In this document: one piece after another, positions 42,672 through 53,697 of the stretch
Layout: each line of letters opens with the position of its first letter
How positions within the stretch are numbered: the stretch's first letter is position 1
From: Cepaea nemoralis
Lineage: Eukaryota > Mollusca > Gastropoda > Stylommatophora > Helicidae
Assembly (NCBI GenBank): GCA_014155875.1
Contig: JACEFZ010014620.1
Coordinates: forward strand, 28,024 to 92,023
Direction: 5' to 3'
Length of the DNA: 64,000 nt
The notes under the pieces: generated by a model
What the model was told of the DNA's origin: nothing
The model's input: only the letters and a program-made list of their open reading frames with translations
Databases searched by the model: none
Made by a program: the position numbers and the translations under genes

Positions 42672-42690
42672 TACCCACCTACCAAAAGTT
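42672..42690 (-). promoter_or_regulatory. Candidate polypurine tract
   Basis: On the minus strand CTTTTGGTAGGTGGGTA ends exactly at the LTR start TGAGAC. It is purine-rich apart from the Ts. Position is right for plus-strand DNA priming of a minus-oriented LTR element. Confidence 0.45.
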
Positions 42691-45260
42691 GATGGGTCCC
42701 ACCATCAATATAGCGTCATCCCTCCTTGAGATCGAAGCCCTGGCTCCGCATCTGACATCACTCCTAAACAATATTGAACGCCTAAAGGGAAAACTCCTTT
42801 TGGAACTTCCACCCCAAATAATAATAATAAAATAAATACTGGTTGCATCCCCTGCTCTCCCAGTGCATAAGGCAGTTAAATCTTGTTCGTCTTCTGACGT
42901 GCATCATAACAAAATAGTAACCAACTAATATTATCAATAAAAACAGTTCAATACCTGGCATGCCGGGGATTCCCCAGAAAACAAAATCATCAATCAATGG
43001 GTGCAATACTTAGCGGCACCAAAATTAATAAAACAATGTCAATATAAGCATTCACTTAACATGCCACTCCCCTGTAACAACAACAAAACCAACAATCAAA
43101 TTCACATCGGTGCTACCCACTAGGACGTATGTAGTCATCCTTGAATCTGAAAAAAAACATTGTAACAATTCCTGTGACACGACAGGCAAATGCCTGGTCA
43201 CCACACATAATAAAACAACCAATTCTCCCCTATTCGCAAGGACCATCAGCCTGAAGCTGCAATCTTCACAATAACCGCCAATGTACACAAAAACAGACCA
43301 GCCCCTACTGTAAGTAAACAACATTTAGTGGCCATAGAAACAAACCAAACATATATCATGAAACAGCTTTCGACATAAAAACAAATGTGCGCCCAGTCGT
43401 TGGACATCATGCTCAATTGTCTTGGCGCTGAAATAACTCTGAAAAAAATGTGTGCCCAGTTCTTGGACACCCTGGCGCTGAAATAACTCTAAAAAAACAT
43501 TTGTTTGCCCAGTTCCCGGACATGGCGCTAACATGTATTCTTCGCCATGCCCCTTCACATTAAAAACAAACATATACCCGCATTAACATCTACCCGGGCA
43601 ATCTCAGATTATAAATGGACTTCTTGGCCTCCTGGCACGACGTTGAACTGTGTGTTGTCACTATGACACCCAATACTACAGTTGTGTCTGCCCAACACGA
43701 TAGTGAGGCCCACACAAAAATAACAGCATTCGCGTACCCGACTTGACACCTTCCGCTATGGAAATAACAAGGGAGCTAACTGCTCCACAACAGTTGATCC
43801 CCTCAAGTAGTCATATTCATTTAAACAACAAAATAACATGTTTCTAACTAAGTTCAACCTGTAAAACAAACAAAGGATGGCTAAACGTGACGACACCAAA
43901 ATTGTCATTCAATTATGAACCAACACTACACCACGAACGTTTAACTAATTATTAAACTACTGTCCATTGCGTCATGCTGAAATAAATATATAAAGAATAT
44001 GTTTCTGCTTGCGGGTGCTCTCTGGATTCCGTTTTCTTCTTCACTGAATTTCTACGATTGTTTTCTTTAAAGTGTCTATTCTATATGCACGGGCAGAAAT
44101 ATAGGGCGTCACTGGTCATTCACTGCCCAACACCGTTAACATGTCTAAATCTGGTATCATGCAACTTGAACACGCTGGTACACTGAATTCCACCTATGTT
44201 CCCGCTTCTAAAATAAAGGGATTTTCTAACTACCCCGAATTACACTGTCATTTGTCTCTTCACAACAGCCATAATAAACTCACTAAATAAAATACAGGGG
44301 AATATCCCCTCTTGATGATCTAATTGTTCATGCGTGAATTTCTTTTGCGCTACGTGTGCCATTGATAACGTTCGGCACAGCCCGTCTCGCCCTGCCACTG
44401 GTGGGGCACGCTAGCACGATGAGTCCTTGTTGTCGTTCCTTGCAGGGCAACACAGAGGGGGGAGGGGGAAGGAGCGCTATATCTTCTTAGTGGCCTCGGA
44501 TGTCTACACTGCCACCCGAAATGTTGGGTCCTGTCACCTAAACAGCGTCACAACTGTTCCCTAAAAGAGTCAGCGAAGTTCATTCCCCGGACAGCCACAG
44601 GTTTGGCTGGCTCTGCATAACAGGTGTGGGAATTGTTCTTTTACTTTGCATGGCTCTGGGTTTCACTTGCCATACCCTGTCGTCAATCATGACTCTACTT
44701 CCTGGACGAAGAGTGGGTGGCCTTGGTATAACGGTGGGGTATTTTATTGTGATACCCTTCAATCAGTGAGTTAGTCTTTAACGTGCACTGAAAAGAGGAA
44801 CTTGTCCTTTAACGATACCAAGATAAGACCACCCTTACGTTGACTTGCTCTGCTCAACTGTTGTCTGAGCTCATTTCGGACAGATTCCGCTGCGCTGACT
44901 CTCCTCATGAGTTGGCCTTCCCTGGGTATTTTGTTGTAGTGGGTTTTCCTGTATTCTTGGAGCAAGGTTGTTTGGCCGGTGTACTTTACACAAGAGTTTC
45001 TAACTGAACAGACTTAGTAGAAACCTCTCCGACAGATAGTTCAGACAATTTACCAACCAGCTATGAGATAAGTAGCCTAGTAAAGGAACACTTACTGAGA
45101 CAACTATCGAGCAGGCAATCACGAACTACTGACTGTAAGCGACAAATCTATGTATACGATCTCACTATGTAGTAGAACCTGACACCGCCGAGACAAAGTT
45201 CACATGGAATATTCTGGGAACTCCTGGACTACAATAGGAACCCCAGATTATTCTGGAAAC

Positions 45261-45279
45261 AATCCTGCTCGTGACGCCA
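45261..45279 (-). promoter_or_regulatory. Candidate primer binding site
   Basis: On the minus strand, two bases after the LTR end ...GATCACA, the text is TGGCGTCACGAGCAGGATT. It begins TGG, complementary to a tRNA CCA end, at the standard distance. The exact tRNA was not identified. Confidence 0.6.
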
Positions 45280-45281
45280 TG

Positions 45282-47937
45282 TGTGATCAAGAGAAAAATA
45301 AGAGGAAGAAGAAGGAGGAAGTGAGAGAAGAGAAAGAAAAGAATGATGAGGGAAATGGTATAGATAGTGTGAAGCCTAAAAGTTCGTTCCTCAGTCGAAC
45401 TCTGCCTACTACACACTACCTTTGATAGTAAAGAAATATGAAGAGAGAGAAGGAGAAAAAAAGAGGCTGAGAGTGAGGGATACGACAGATGTAGGTTCGT
45501 GTCTCCGCGTGAGAACAATAGTTAATTATACTATTGCACCATCAATGTCTCGTGGTGTATGTTATCAGGTTATAGAAGAGATGTACAGCCTCATAAGGTC
45601 TCTAAGCTACTCTAAATTATATTACTTCAGACTGACAAGTCGAAATAAAAGGCAACTCAAACATATTTATTTTCTTCTGAACAGTAACAGAGTGACAATC
45701 TACAGCATAATCACATAAAGTAACCAGTACATGCATTGAAGACACATCTACGTATAATCGACTCCAAAAAACAACACAATACTGCATGACGCCACAAGGG
45801 GGGGGGGGTAGGGGGGGTAGATAATGTAATAAACTATACAACCAGATGTTAGGGAATTATTACCTACTATCACCTCCTAACCGCATGAAGAAAAGGACTA
45901 AATCTAGGAATTACACCGGCCTTTGTTTCGTAACTATCTTCCCGTAGGCTTATTAGTGGTCCATATATTCAGCCCAAATACCCATTGATCCATAGATTGA
46001 TCCATCAATCCATATACCCAGGGAATTAATTCGCTCCCATCCAACTTGTTCAGCGGGTAACTGTTTACCCAGACAATGTCTGAAACATTATAAAACAATA
46101 CCCGTGAGTTTTATGTGAGAATAAACCTTAGTCTTTCACTACCTACAAAGTCCTTGACATCTATCTATTCTTTATCTATACTAGTATTAGTATATCTTAG
46201 CCATAACATAAATTAAGAACCTTATTGTAAACACAGTAATCTATCGTCTATATATATTTAACTAACATTATTATAGCCTATTTCCCAACGCGCCGCCTAC
46301 AGCCAACATTAAGTATTTAACCATTCACCCGAAGATCTGAACTCGCTGCCTGTACCACGCCGGGCCAGCCTAACTACACCTTAGCTACACAACCGCAGAA
46401 GCGCGACCTCCTTTCACCTATGTCCAGCTAACAAAAGACACGCATTCTTTCCTGTGCCCGCCCCGTCTCTGGCCAACGATCTCACCTGCCCCTATTGTCT
46501 GGTTGACCTAGCGATCGTGAGTGCCTGGCTATCTTCTTCTGTCGTCTGCTGTGTTTGGTCGCTGTGTCTATATTCTTGCAATACTGCCATCTCTTCGTAT
46601 TTACATGCACTTGCACTAGCCTAGTTCTCATTAATCTTGTAGGCTAATGGCTCAGTTTACATGAACATATACAGTTTATCCACACTCTGCTTATCTCTCC
46701 GATTAATATGACTCCCAACACTATAGACCAGCCATTTATATATACGTAATTTGCAGGACGTCGCATCCAATCCTAATCCTTTGTCGACTGCTCATAATTA
46801 TTCGGTAAACTTACCTACAGTAGTTTGCTATAGCTCTCTAAACTAAGATACTTGATTATAATATACAATTAAACTAAGTCTTATGTCAACTTACATTCTT
46901 CTTCTGTCGTCCCGTTGATCATCTGGGTCCCATATTTGAAATGCGATTGCTCTCTTCAACCTCGTTTGCCGTGGATCCCACCACCGGTTTCCAGTTGTAT
47001 TTGACATTAGTCTCCTGTGTGGTTCCAACCGCAGTGTCTCCCGTGTGATTCAGATCGCAGTCTGGCTAGTGGTTGTCCTATCTGACGTTAGCCATCATCT
47101 GCAACTACTGAGTGCTCTTTAGCCAACAGTCCTTCTCAAATGGCTTGCACGCCATTTTGTGATCCTCGGAATTTGCGCTTCCACTCCATCAGATTTATCT
47201 ATCTGGAATAAATGGTTCACAGATCCTTGACCATCCTACTTTACTTCGGCAGTCCAGACGAAACTGTGATATGTGCATCTCTTCCGTCTTTAATACTGCC
47301 CCTCCATCTTCTTAGACACTAAACAGCCTGGGATATTGGACATCACCATTGCTGAAGTTCCCAACTCACACTTCCTGCTGGGCTGGGCGACCGCCCAGCC
47401 CTCGGATCTGTTGCTACCGCACTCTTGCTCGTTCCACACTGTCTAAACTGACTGGATCCAACGTATATATCACTTCTTGAATTGGCGCCTTTCTCGAATC
47501 ACATGACCATGCTTCTCTCCTTGTGAAGGGCTACCCAATCAGTACTTCGCGTACCCTGCTTAATTTGCATACTACCCTCATATCATTAACCCAAATCTAC
47601 ATTGTCTCTGAAGTTCATGGTCCTGAGTTTATCGTCCTTGTTTGAGTTCATGCTCTTTAAATTAGATTTCCCAGCTCAAGCACATTCCCACTGCTATAAA
47701 TCTGCCCCTCCGTTGTATTTCTTGCCCAAACTGACAGTTCCCGACAAAGCCTATGCTAAGTTTTGGTTTCATGTTTCCTGAATTTCTCATTTCATTAACA
47801 ACGAAAGGTAAACTCTCGGTTAGCAGGCCATGATCAAGTCAGCGCCCGGTCACTCACTAATTTTGAACTTATACTGGATGGTGAACTTTCTGTTCCAAAA
47901 AGGCGGTATGTGAAAACCATTTTTCCATACTGTCTCA
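45282..47937 (-). repeat. LTR, right copy (5' LTR by orientation)
   Basis: Near-identical partner of 40013-42671. Its G tract is split (G11, TA, G7, starting at 45798). Contains an AATAAA-like word and T-rich stretches but no coding domain. Confidence 0.9.
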
Positions 47938-48207
47938 AGAGAATAAACCACTTTGTGTCGAAATTAAGTTATTTGCTTATTCAGTTATAGTTAATTGCAT
48001 ATCCTCTACAGTGGAATGTATGATATGAATGACTGAGGATATGAATGAGATACATTAACCAATGACAGCAGACAGAACCTGAACCCTCATTAGATGAAAT
48101 TGCATGGGCAATAAAGAACCTAAAGAATGGTAAATCACCAGGATACGATGAGATACCAGCTGAACAAATTAAAGCGGGAGGAGAAGAAAGCATAGCGGAA
48201 GTCAATA

Positions 48208-49122
48208 AGTAAGTCAACAAATGGCTGTAGAAAAATAACTAAATATGATAACAACTTGAAAGAAGTTTATTTTTATACATTGTCTGTTTATTTCTCAACA
48301 TAATTTCCACCAAAATTGATGCACTTATCCCACCGCTTTATCAGTCCTCCCAAACCAGCTGCATAGAACTGCATGCTCTGTTTCCCTGCTGATGGCGTAA
48401 CCTTGAATTTTTGGACACAAGGTGAAGAAGGATGTTTCCATTGCACTGAAACACGCTTTTATTCGGACTAGTAGTGATGCACCCATGATTTTCGTCCCCA
48501 TTAACAATCCTGTTCAGCATGTCTTCTCCTTCATCTTCGTATCAACAGAGATGATGCAAGGACAGGCCAAAGCGGTTCATTTTGTGTCCGTCCTTCAATT
48601 GTCTGGGTACCCACCTTGAGCACACTTTCTTAAATTTCAATCGATGCACTATCGCTGTATGCTGAACCATGTGAGCACCCTATTGCAGATGCTACAAAGT
48701 CTATCATTACTCGCCTGTCACCTCTAATCATCTCCACCCGCTGTATGGATGCTTCTATTGCAATCTCAACAGGACGACCCGATTGGATTTCATCAACAAT
48801 TTTAGAGTGTTCTTGTGAAAATCTTTCTACCCAGCTATGCACCGTTTTACAGGACAAACATTTGTCAGCACAAACAGGAAGCATTTCCTTGTGAATGTCC
48901 TTTGCAGGCAGTCCTTTTGCCCACAAAAAACGCACGTTGCTCTTTGGTTGTACACTCCATAAGTATAGTCGCCATTTTGTTTATACTCTGCGCATGCGCA
49001 TGAGACACCTAGTGCCACCTGACGAATGGGAATATAAAGTTTGATGTTGCTGTCACCTAATGATACCTGTAGAAAACACCAACTACATTTACCTGCCATC
49101 CCACAGACCTGTGTGACTTACT
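48208..49122 (-). mobile_element. mariner element with internal deletion
   Basis: TA at 48206-48207 and 49123-49124. The ends AGTAAGTCA and, reversed, AGTAAGTCA match, and weaker pairing continues. On the minus strand the transposase begins MATILMECTTKEQRAFFV (mutated start of a mariner HTH domain) near 48980. The element is 915 bp against about 1.3 kb for a full mariner. Confidence 0.9.
48270..48980 (-). pseudogene. mariner transposase, deleted and frameshifted
   Basis: The N-terminal HTH is clear: RFLWAKGLPAKDIHKEMLPV, then CKTVHSWVERFSQEHSKI and QSGRPVEIAIEASIQRVEMI, and DRRVMIDFVASAIGCSHGSA. A piece with LNRIVNGDEN(H)G marks the first catalytic Asp region (the GDE of TGDESW-like text). 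The following QWKHPSSP...FKVTPSAGK block runs straight into the very C-terminal FYAAGLGGLIKRWDKCINF, so the middle part with the second and third catalytic Asp is deleted. Cannot be active. Confidence 0.88.
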
Positions 49123-49439
49123 TATTGACTCACCCTCGTATATGGTCAACGGACTGGAAGAGAACTATCTTCATTCCAGTACCAAAAAGGGCAGCTGAAA
49201 TTATGCACCAACTATAGAACTATTGCCCTGATCAGTCATGCATGTAAAATTCTACTAAAAATCATAATGGAAAGACTTCATAAGAAAATGGAAGAAGAGA
49301 TTAACGTGGTTCAAGCTGGATATAGACAAGGAAGAGGTATAAGAAATCACATACTTAACATGTGTTTAATAATAGAGAAGTGCATTTAATGTAAACCTAT
49401 ATCAGAAACTTTGGGAAATCATGAGCAATATGGGCTTTC

Positions 49440-50030
49440 CATTACATATAGTACAACTTAAAAAAAAATGCTCCAGCCGCTACATCTGTTTCTCACCACT
49501 GACCTATCGTAGTGGATTACTATGTCAATTTGATGTGTGTTGCCCTGAATCAGTAGTTGCATCTCAAACTCTGTGCGACCTGCTGCCCATTCTCTGCATT
49601 CACGACCCAGTGTTATTATTACCTTGTGCCAATCTGACATGTCTTCTGGTACTTTTACCTACTCATTTTCACAATTGGTGTTCTCTATTTCACACACCTG
49701 GCTGTGCCATCCAGGACCTGCCTCTTCTCAGTCTTTGACCCTTGACCATATCCATTTCTTCATGCAGTGGGTAATCCCTGTCTGCAAGCGGCTCTCAGGT
49801 ACCATTTGGCTTGAAGGACCCTGTGCCTGTCTGCAATTGTTGGTAGTGCAAGGATATGCCTCATGCATATAATTGGTGTGTCCTTTGTGCACCCGGTGAT
49901 CATCCACATGGCTGCATTCTGTATGCGCTCGAACCTTTCAAGCTGGCTCTTTGATACTGTCAGCAACCCCAAACCATACTCAATGACAGAAATTATTAAC
50001 TGCAAAAAACATGTAAAGCATCCTCTGCTC
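49440..50030 (-). mobile_element. I-RH internal fragment, minus strand
   Basis: Encodes MQLIISVIEYGLGLLTVSKS, QLERFERIQNAAMWMITGC, DTPIICMRHILALPTIADRH, then a shifted SDWHKVIITLGRECREWAAG and an RNase H start (IVIHYDRSVVRNRCSGW, with the DGS reading DRS). Ends of the element are missing on both sides. Confidence 0.8.
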
Positions 50031-50127
50031 TATATGGTGATAAGTGTTTAATATGTATGCTTCTTATAGTTAAATATAAGTATTGTTTCTCCAGTAATAT
50101 TTGCAATGTACAGAGAAATATAGGAGC

Positions 50128-50225
50128 TGTGGTAACACAGTGGCTAGCATGTTTGTCTGCCGACCTGGTGGTCATGTGTGGTCGAATCCTCATTGAGACA
50201 GCATCTCTTAAAAATTGACAATAAA
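50128..50225 (+). mobile_element. SINE-C copy, tRNA-like head
   Basis: GAGCTGTGGTAACACAGTGG supplies an A-box-like region and GTGGTCGAATCCTC a B-box. It resembles the reverse copy at 61465-61692, whose head reads CACGGTAACGCAATGGCTAG. It lacks a full cloverleaf, so it is not a tRNA gene. Short and 3' truncated, or followed by the A-rich segment at 50236-50256. Confidence 0.7.
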
Positions 50226-50287
50226 TGAATCACTCAAACAAAAACAAAAAACAAAGAGTAGATTGTGAGCTTTACTGAAACATGATT

Positions 50288-50534
50288 TTTTTTTTTAAAT
50301 GTCCCTTGCAGGACATTGCAGTCAACACCAGCATTTTTCTGCTGCTGTTGATGTACTAGGCAAGTTTTTACGTTCAGTAGTTTGCCATTGCTTTCTGAAC
50401 GACCGGCTCACATACCAGCACGTTATAACACAATGTGACACGGTCTGCTGCACAAATCAGTCGTGGCTGAGTTTCAAACTCCTGGTACCCGGCTCATGAA
50501 CCGCGTTCGCAAGCCTTTGGCCACGGAGACCGGA
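50288..50534 (-). mobile_element. SINE-A with 11-bp target duplication
   Basis: GAAACATGATT at 50277-50287 recurs at 50535-50545. Minus-strand head: CCGGTCTCCGTGGCCAAAGG (A-box-like TGGCCAAAGG), then GGTACCAGGAGTTTGAAACTC-like B-box region. The tail ends in an A-run (T-run on plus). The best defined member of the family. Confidence 0.92.
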
Positions 50535-50564
50535 GAAACATGATTACAAGAAACAAATTGGATG

Positions 50565-50606
50565 TTACGGTCAAAGCCTTCGTCAGCACAGAACAAACAC
50601 AAACCG
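50565..50606 (-). ncRNA. Degenerate hammerhead ribozyme of PLE2
   Basis: On the minus strand: GCTGACGAAGGCTTTGACCG, then TAACATC. The layout is CTGACGA (for CTGATGA), a short stem II GGC/ACC-like hairpin, GTAAC (for GAAAC) and ATC. The order matches PLE hammerheads, but two core positions are changed. Non-cleaving remnant. Confidence 0.5.
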
Positions 50607-50874
50607 ACACAAAACTACATGAAACACACTACATGACAATATTAAGGGTACTTATCTGAATCTGTATCCTAGCTGGGAGTGACTCACGCGAGTTAAATGA
50701 CTGTCACTGGATTGTATGAACCGGATGTGTGGTCAACGGGTCAAAGGTCAATACCATCAGAAGCTCAGGTATTGGCTAAGACACTGGGTGGGAGAATAAG
50801 TGAGAAGGAAGTGGGGGTGGAGAGGCTGCCCATGTGAGTGGAAGAGTAAAAATTGGGATTGGCAAAGATGTTAA

Positions 50875-51082
50875 GGACGCAGTTCGCAATTAGAAATTTC
50901 TCTTTCAGCGCTCGAAACACAGCTGCGGAAGATTTCATTGTGTTGGTCCTCACAGAGTGGCATGAGTAACAGTCGCTCAGAAAACGATTGCAAGCCACCG
51001 AACGCAAACCTGTCATGAAATTCCAAACAGCAAAAATAATGCTGGGGTTGACTGCGACGTCCTGCAAAGGACATGCAACTAC
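50875..51082 (+). mobile_element. SINE-A copy inside PLE2
   Basis: Same body as other SINE-A copies in the head-on-plus orientation: CGCTCGAAACACAGCTGCGG, then AGAAAACGATTGCAAGCCACC and ATAATGCTGGGGTTGACTGC to GGACATGCAACTACC. Moderately diverged. Confidence 0.75.
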
Positions 51083-51149
51083 CAATTTAGTGGACTATAC
51101 TACTAGGGGTGGGAGAGGGTGGGGTTTGGAAGTTAAATGAAACTGTGTT

Positions 51150-51927
51150 GGACATTGAGGCCATGAGGGGAGAGTGAACCCAAAAGGAAGATCAGACAGT
51201 TTTCCGTCTTGCGATCCCGTTCGTGGGATGTGCATGATTTGATGGCCGTGTCCTGTATGTCAACCACGTCACAGTGGTCAGGACTGTTGAAGTGCATGGA
51301 TACTGGTTTCTAGGCGCCACTGTTGATATCAGAAAGGTGTTGCCTAAATCTGTCAGCAAGACGTAAGCCTGTCTCCCCTGACATATCTCATGTCACAACG
51401 TGTGCACGTAATCGCATAGATAACATTGCGACTCGTGCATGAGAAACCCTCACGAATGTGGAAGGTCGTCTTAGGGAATGCCAGATTCTGGGTTTAAAGT
51501 ACATGTGTGTAGGTCTTACAACTCCATCGAAGGCAAGCCTCAGTGCCAGGAAGAGACTTGTGAGGTTGGGGTAGACTGCTATGGACTAGCACATCCCTGA
51601 GGTTACCATCCAACCTGTACGCCACCAGGGGGGCCTCTGAGAAGACATCACGAGTGGTCGGGTCCGCCTGGAGAATGGATAGATGTCTCAGGAGGATATC
51701 CTTAACAGTAATATTATGGGGATGGTAAGTTAGTGAGAGGACAGGTCTATTATTTCGTGGGTTTGGCCTGGAGGAGAGAGCCTCAGCATTACTAATGGAC
51801 TGGCAGCGGTGAAGAGCTGTAGACAGAACATTCTCAGGATAGCCTCGAAGGCGAAAGAAATCCAGCATTTCATGGGCTTTTTTATGGAAGTCATAATTAT
51901 CCTGACAAGGCCGTCGGAGACGTAGTA
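51150..51927 (-). pseudogene. PLE2 linker and GIY-YIG endonuclease
   Basis: The 51868-51494 frame encodes MLDFFRLRGYPENVLSTAL, RPVLSLTYHPHNITVKDILL, SILQADPTTRDVFSEAP and a CLRWSCKTYTHV cysteine motif. Downstream in other frames come NVIYAITCTRCDMRYV (GIY-YIG core, with the second YIG damaged) and NSPDHCDVVDIQDTAI. Stops and shifts are numerous. Confidence 0.82.
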
Positions 51928-51936
51928 GTTGGGAGA

Positions 51937-53688
51937 TTGATTGATTGATTGATTGATTGATTTAGGAACCGAATTACAGCATTCGGGGCATTCCCATAAG
52001 CGCTCCGTCCCCATCCTCAGCAGCAGCAGAGTTCCAACCCCAATAGTACCAGTAGCAATCTGATTATATGTGCGTCTCGCCTTTCCTCTAAGCGTCGAGC
52101 ATCGGCCAGATCCCCTCGTCACTCCTCGCTGTCGCATTCTTGCCAGACCATGGTGATCCATTTGCTCCTCCGAGGTGTACACGTGCTCCCACAAGGCTGC
52201 AACCACGTCTGCCTTATCATGCATCAATACTCCACCAAGTTTTGCAGAGCCAGCCAATCTGTCTGCCTGTTCATTCCCCAGCACACCAGCATGCCCCGGA
52301 GAAAAGATCCAGACGATGCTTGCCACCCGTGACTTCCGAAGCGAAGCAAGCCACTCTGCACGAAGCTTGCCTGTCCTCACCCTACTCAGCATGCTTTCTG
52401 AGTCAGTTACAATCACGATGTGTGTGTGTATAGTATTCTCCATCCAGCGGAAAGCTGCACTGACTGCCTCCATCTCCATTCTTAAGCTAGATGTTGTGGT
52501 ATCATATGCCAGGCTCTCCTGCACCAAACGTCAACCATTAGCCTTTGCCAAGAACCCCCAGGCACTTCTACTACCTCTCAACACCGAACCATCTGTGTAG
52601 ATAATCACATCACCCGGGTGAGCATTATCCTGAATTAGTTGCTGGATTTCCACTTCCGTGGCCCCTGCTGGCCATTCCCTGTACTCCCGGCTCAATGTGA
52701 TTATAACTCTGCACAAGTCTGACTGCTCTGCTGGCACTCTGGCCCACTCCTCTCCTCGCCTAATGTTCTCCAAGATGCACACTTGTCTGATCGTATCCTC
52801 TGCCTGAGCCATTCATGATTTCCTTCTTATCAGTCGCTGGCCCTTAACTGCATCCAGCACCTCATGTAACGGGTGATGTGTGTCAGCAACTACTCTGAGG
52901 TATGCCTTCGCCTGCATCACCTTGAGCCTACCAGCAACAGTCGGCAAACCAAGGATGTAACGCATACACACCACTGGGGTGTATCTGGTTCATCCCAGAA
53001 TGACCCCATAGCCTCGTTCTGTATGTGCTCCAATCTCACCAGCTGACTCTTTGAGACAGTGAGCAGTCTTAGTCCATAATCAATCGCTGAGAGGATCAAG
53101 TGCTGGTATGGTGTGAAAAGCATTCTCTGCTCTATGTCCATTGCAGCCATAGTTTTAGGTGTTTTGAGTCACTTTTGAGATCTTGTCACAACCGTCTCCA
53201 CATGGTCCTTGAAGGACAGGCTCCTGTCAAATGTGATTCCCAGATACTTCAATTTGTTCTCTCTGTTGACGCTTCCACCATCTTGGAACATCAGCTGTCA
53301 CAATCCTGTTGTCCAGACAGCACCATAAAACAGCTGCCTTTTCCGGGTGGATGACAGCACCCATTTCAGTGCACCAGTCAATCACTTTGTCTACTGTCGC
53401 CTGTAGCTCCTGGGCTGTTTGCTCCCTATCTCTCCCCTGCCTATATGCAAGAATATCATCTGCAAATGTTAGTATCCTTCTAACCCCTGGTGCTTCTATG
53501 TTTGCAATTTTGCTCATATACACGTTAAAGAGCACCGGTAAGATTTCAGATCCCTGTGGCAGTCCCGGGGTTAAAATATGTGGCTCTGAGGTCCATGCAC
53601 CCAGACGGAGAGCAATCCGATGAGAATACAGGACGGCTGCTATCCAGTTCACCAAACCAGGGATTGACTGCCCTTCTCCATCAGTGCG
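51937..53688 (-). mobile_element. I-RH LINE insertion in PLE2, 9-bp target duplication
   Basis: GTTGGGAGA at 51928-51936 recurs at 53689-53697. Minus strand: RT palm end, thumb, RNase H, C-terminal block and a (TCAA)n tail at 51937-51961. 5'-truncated within the RT. Fewer lesions than other I-RH copies. Confidence 0.93.
51960..53680 (-). pseudogene. I-RH RT end plus RNase H, near-intact blocks
   Basis: RT: MVNWIAAVLYSHRIALRLGA, TPGLPQGSEILPVLFNVY and the catalytic ILTFADDILAYRQGR (53655-53227). After shifts: HLILSAIDYGLRLLTVSKSQ, then WMAQAEDTIRQVCILENIRR. RNase H (52640-52220) has all four acidic residues: YTDGSVLRGS, the Glu of LRMEMEAVSAAF, VTDSESML, and GNEQADRLA. The end reads RTYNQIATGTIGVGTLLLLR and LWECPECC. 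Four or five frameshifts. Confidence 0.88.
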
Positions 53689-53697
53689 GTTGGGAGA

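Larger units (their letters stand above)
42672..45281 (-). other. Internal region of LTR element
   Basis: 2.6 kb without gag, protease, RT or integrase signatures. Short minus-strand frames at 44965-44771 (QEYRKTHYNKIPREGQLMRR) and 44762-44580 (RPGSRVMIDDRVWQVKPRAM) carry a PGSRVMI.DRVW look that vaguely recalls the C-terminal end of Gypsy integrases, but this is too weak to claim. Two local repeats lie at 43390-43540 (GTTGGACATCATG, GTTCTTGGACACC and GTTCCCGGACATG with TGGCGCT(G)AA words). Confidence 0.6.
40013..47937 (-). mobile_element. LTR retroelement with 2.66-kb LTRs, non-autonomous
   Basis: Two direct repeats (40013-42671 and 45282-47937), each starting TGTGATCA and ending GTCTCA, enclose 2.6 kb. 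AGAG lies just outside at 40009-40012 and 47938-47941, a 4-bp target duplication. A tRNA-primer-like site next to the right LTR and a purine-rich stretch next to the left LTR indicate minus orientation. No gag or pol domain was seen, so it is a large non-autonomous LTR element (LARD-like). It lies in the intron between TM3 and the loop exon of M6, antisense to the gene. Confidence 0.9.
48050..49420 (+). mobile_element. RTE-C LINE fragment split by mariner
   Basis: The left part encodes SLDEIAWAIKNLKNGKSPGY and DEIPAEQIKAGGEESIAEVN (RT N-terminal). The right part continues in frame as LTHPRIWSTDWKRTIFIPVP, then a shifted NYRTIALISHACKILLKIIM-like block and EEEINVVQAGYRQGRGIRNH. Reading across the TA site with one TA removed restores the frame exactly. 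The remainder of the RT is absent after 49420. Confidence 0.85.

Noticed and set aside
42644..43573. Short open frames on both strands in the LTR interior
   Set aside because: Short, overlapping, no domain, no consistent frame.
44580..44965. Possible integrase C-terminus in the LTR element interior
   Set aside because: Only a loose PGSRVMI.DRVW resemblance; too short and without catalytic or zinc-binding motifs.
50128..50225. Possible tRNA gene
   Set aside because: A- and B-box-like words are present but acceptor and anticodon stems do not pair; related heads occur in other SINE copies.
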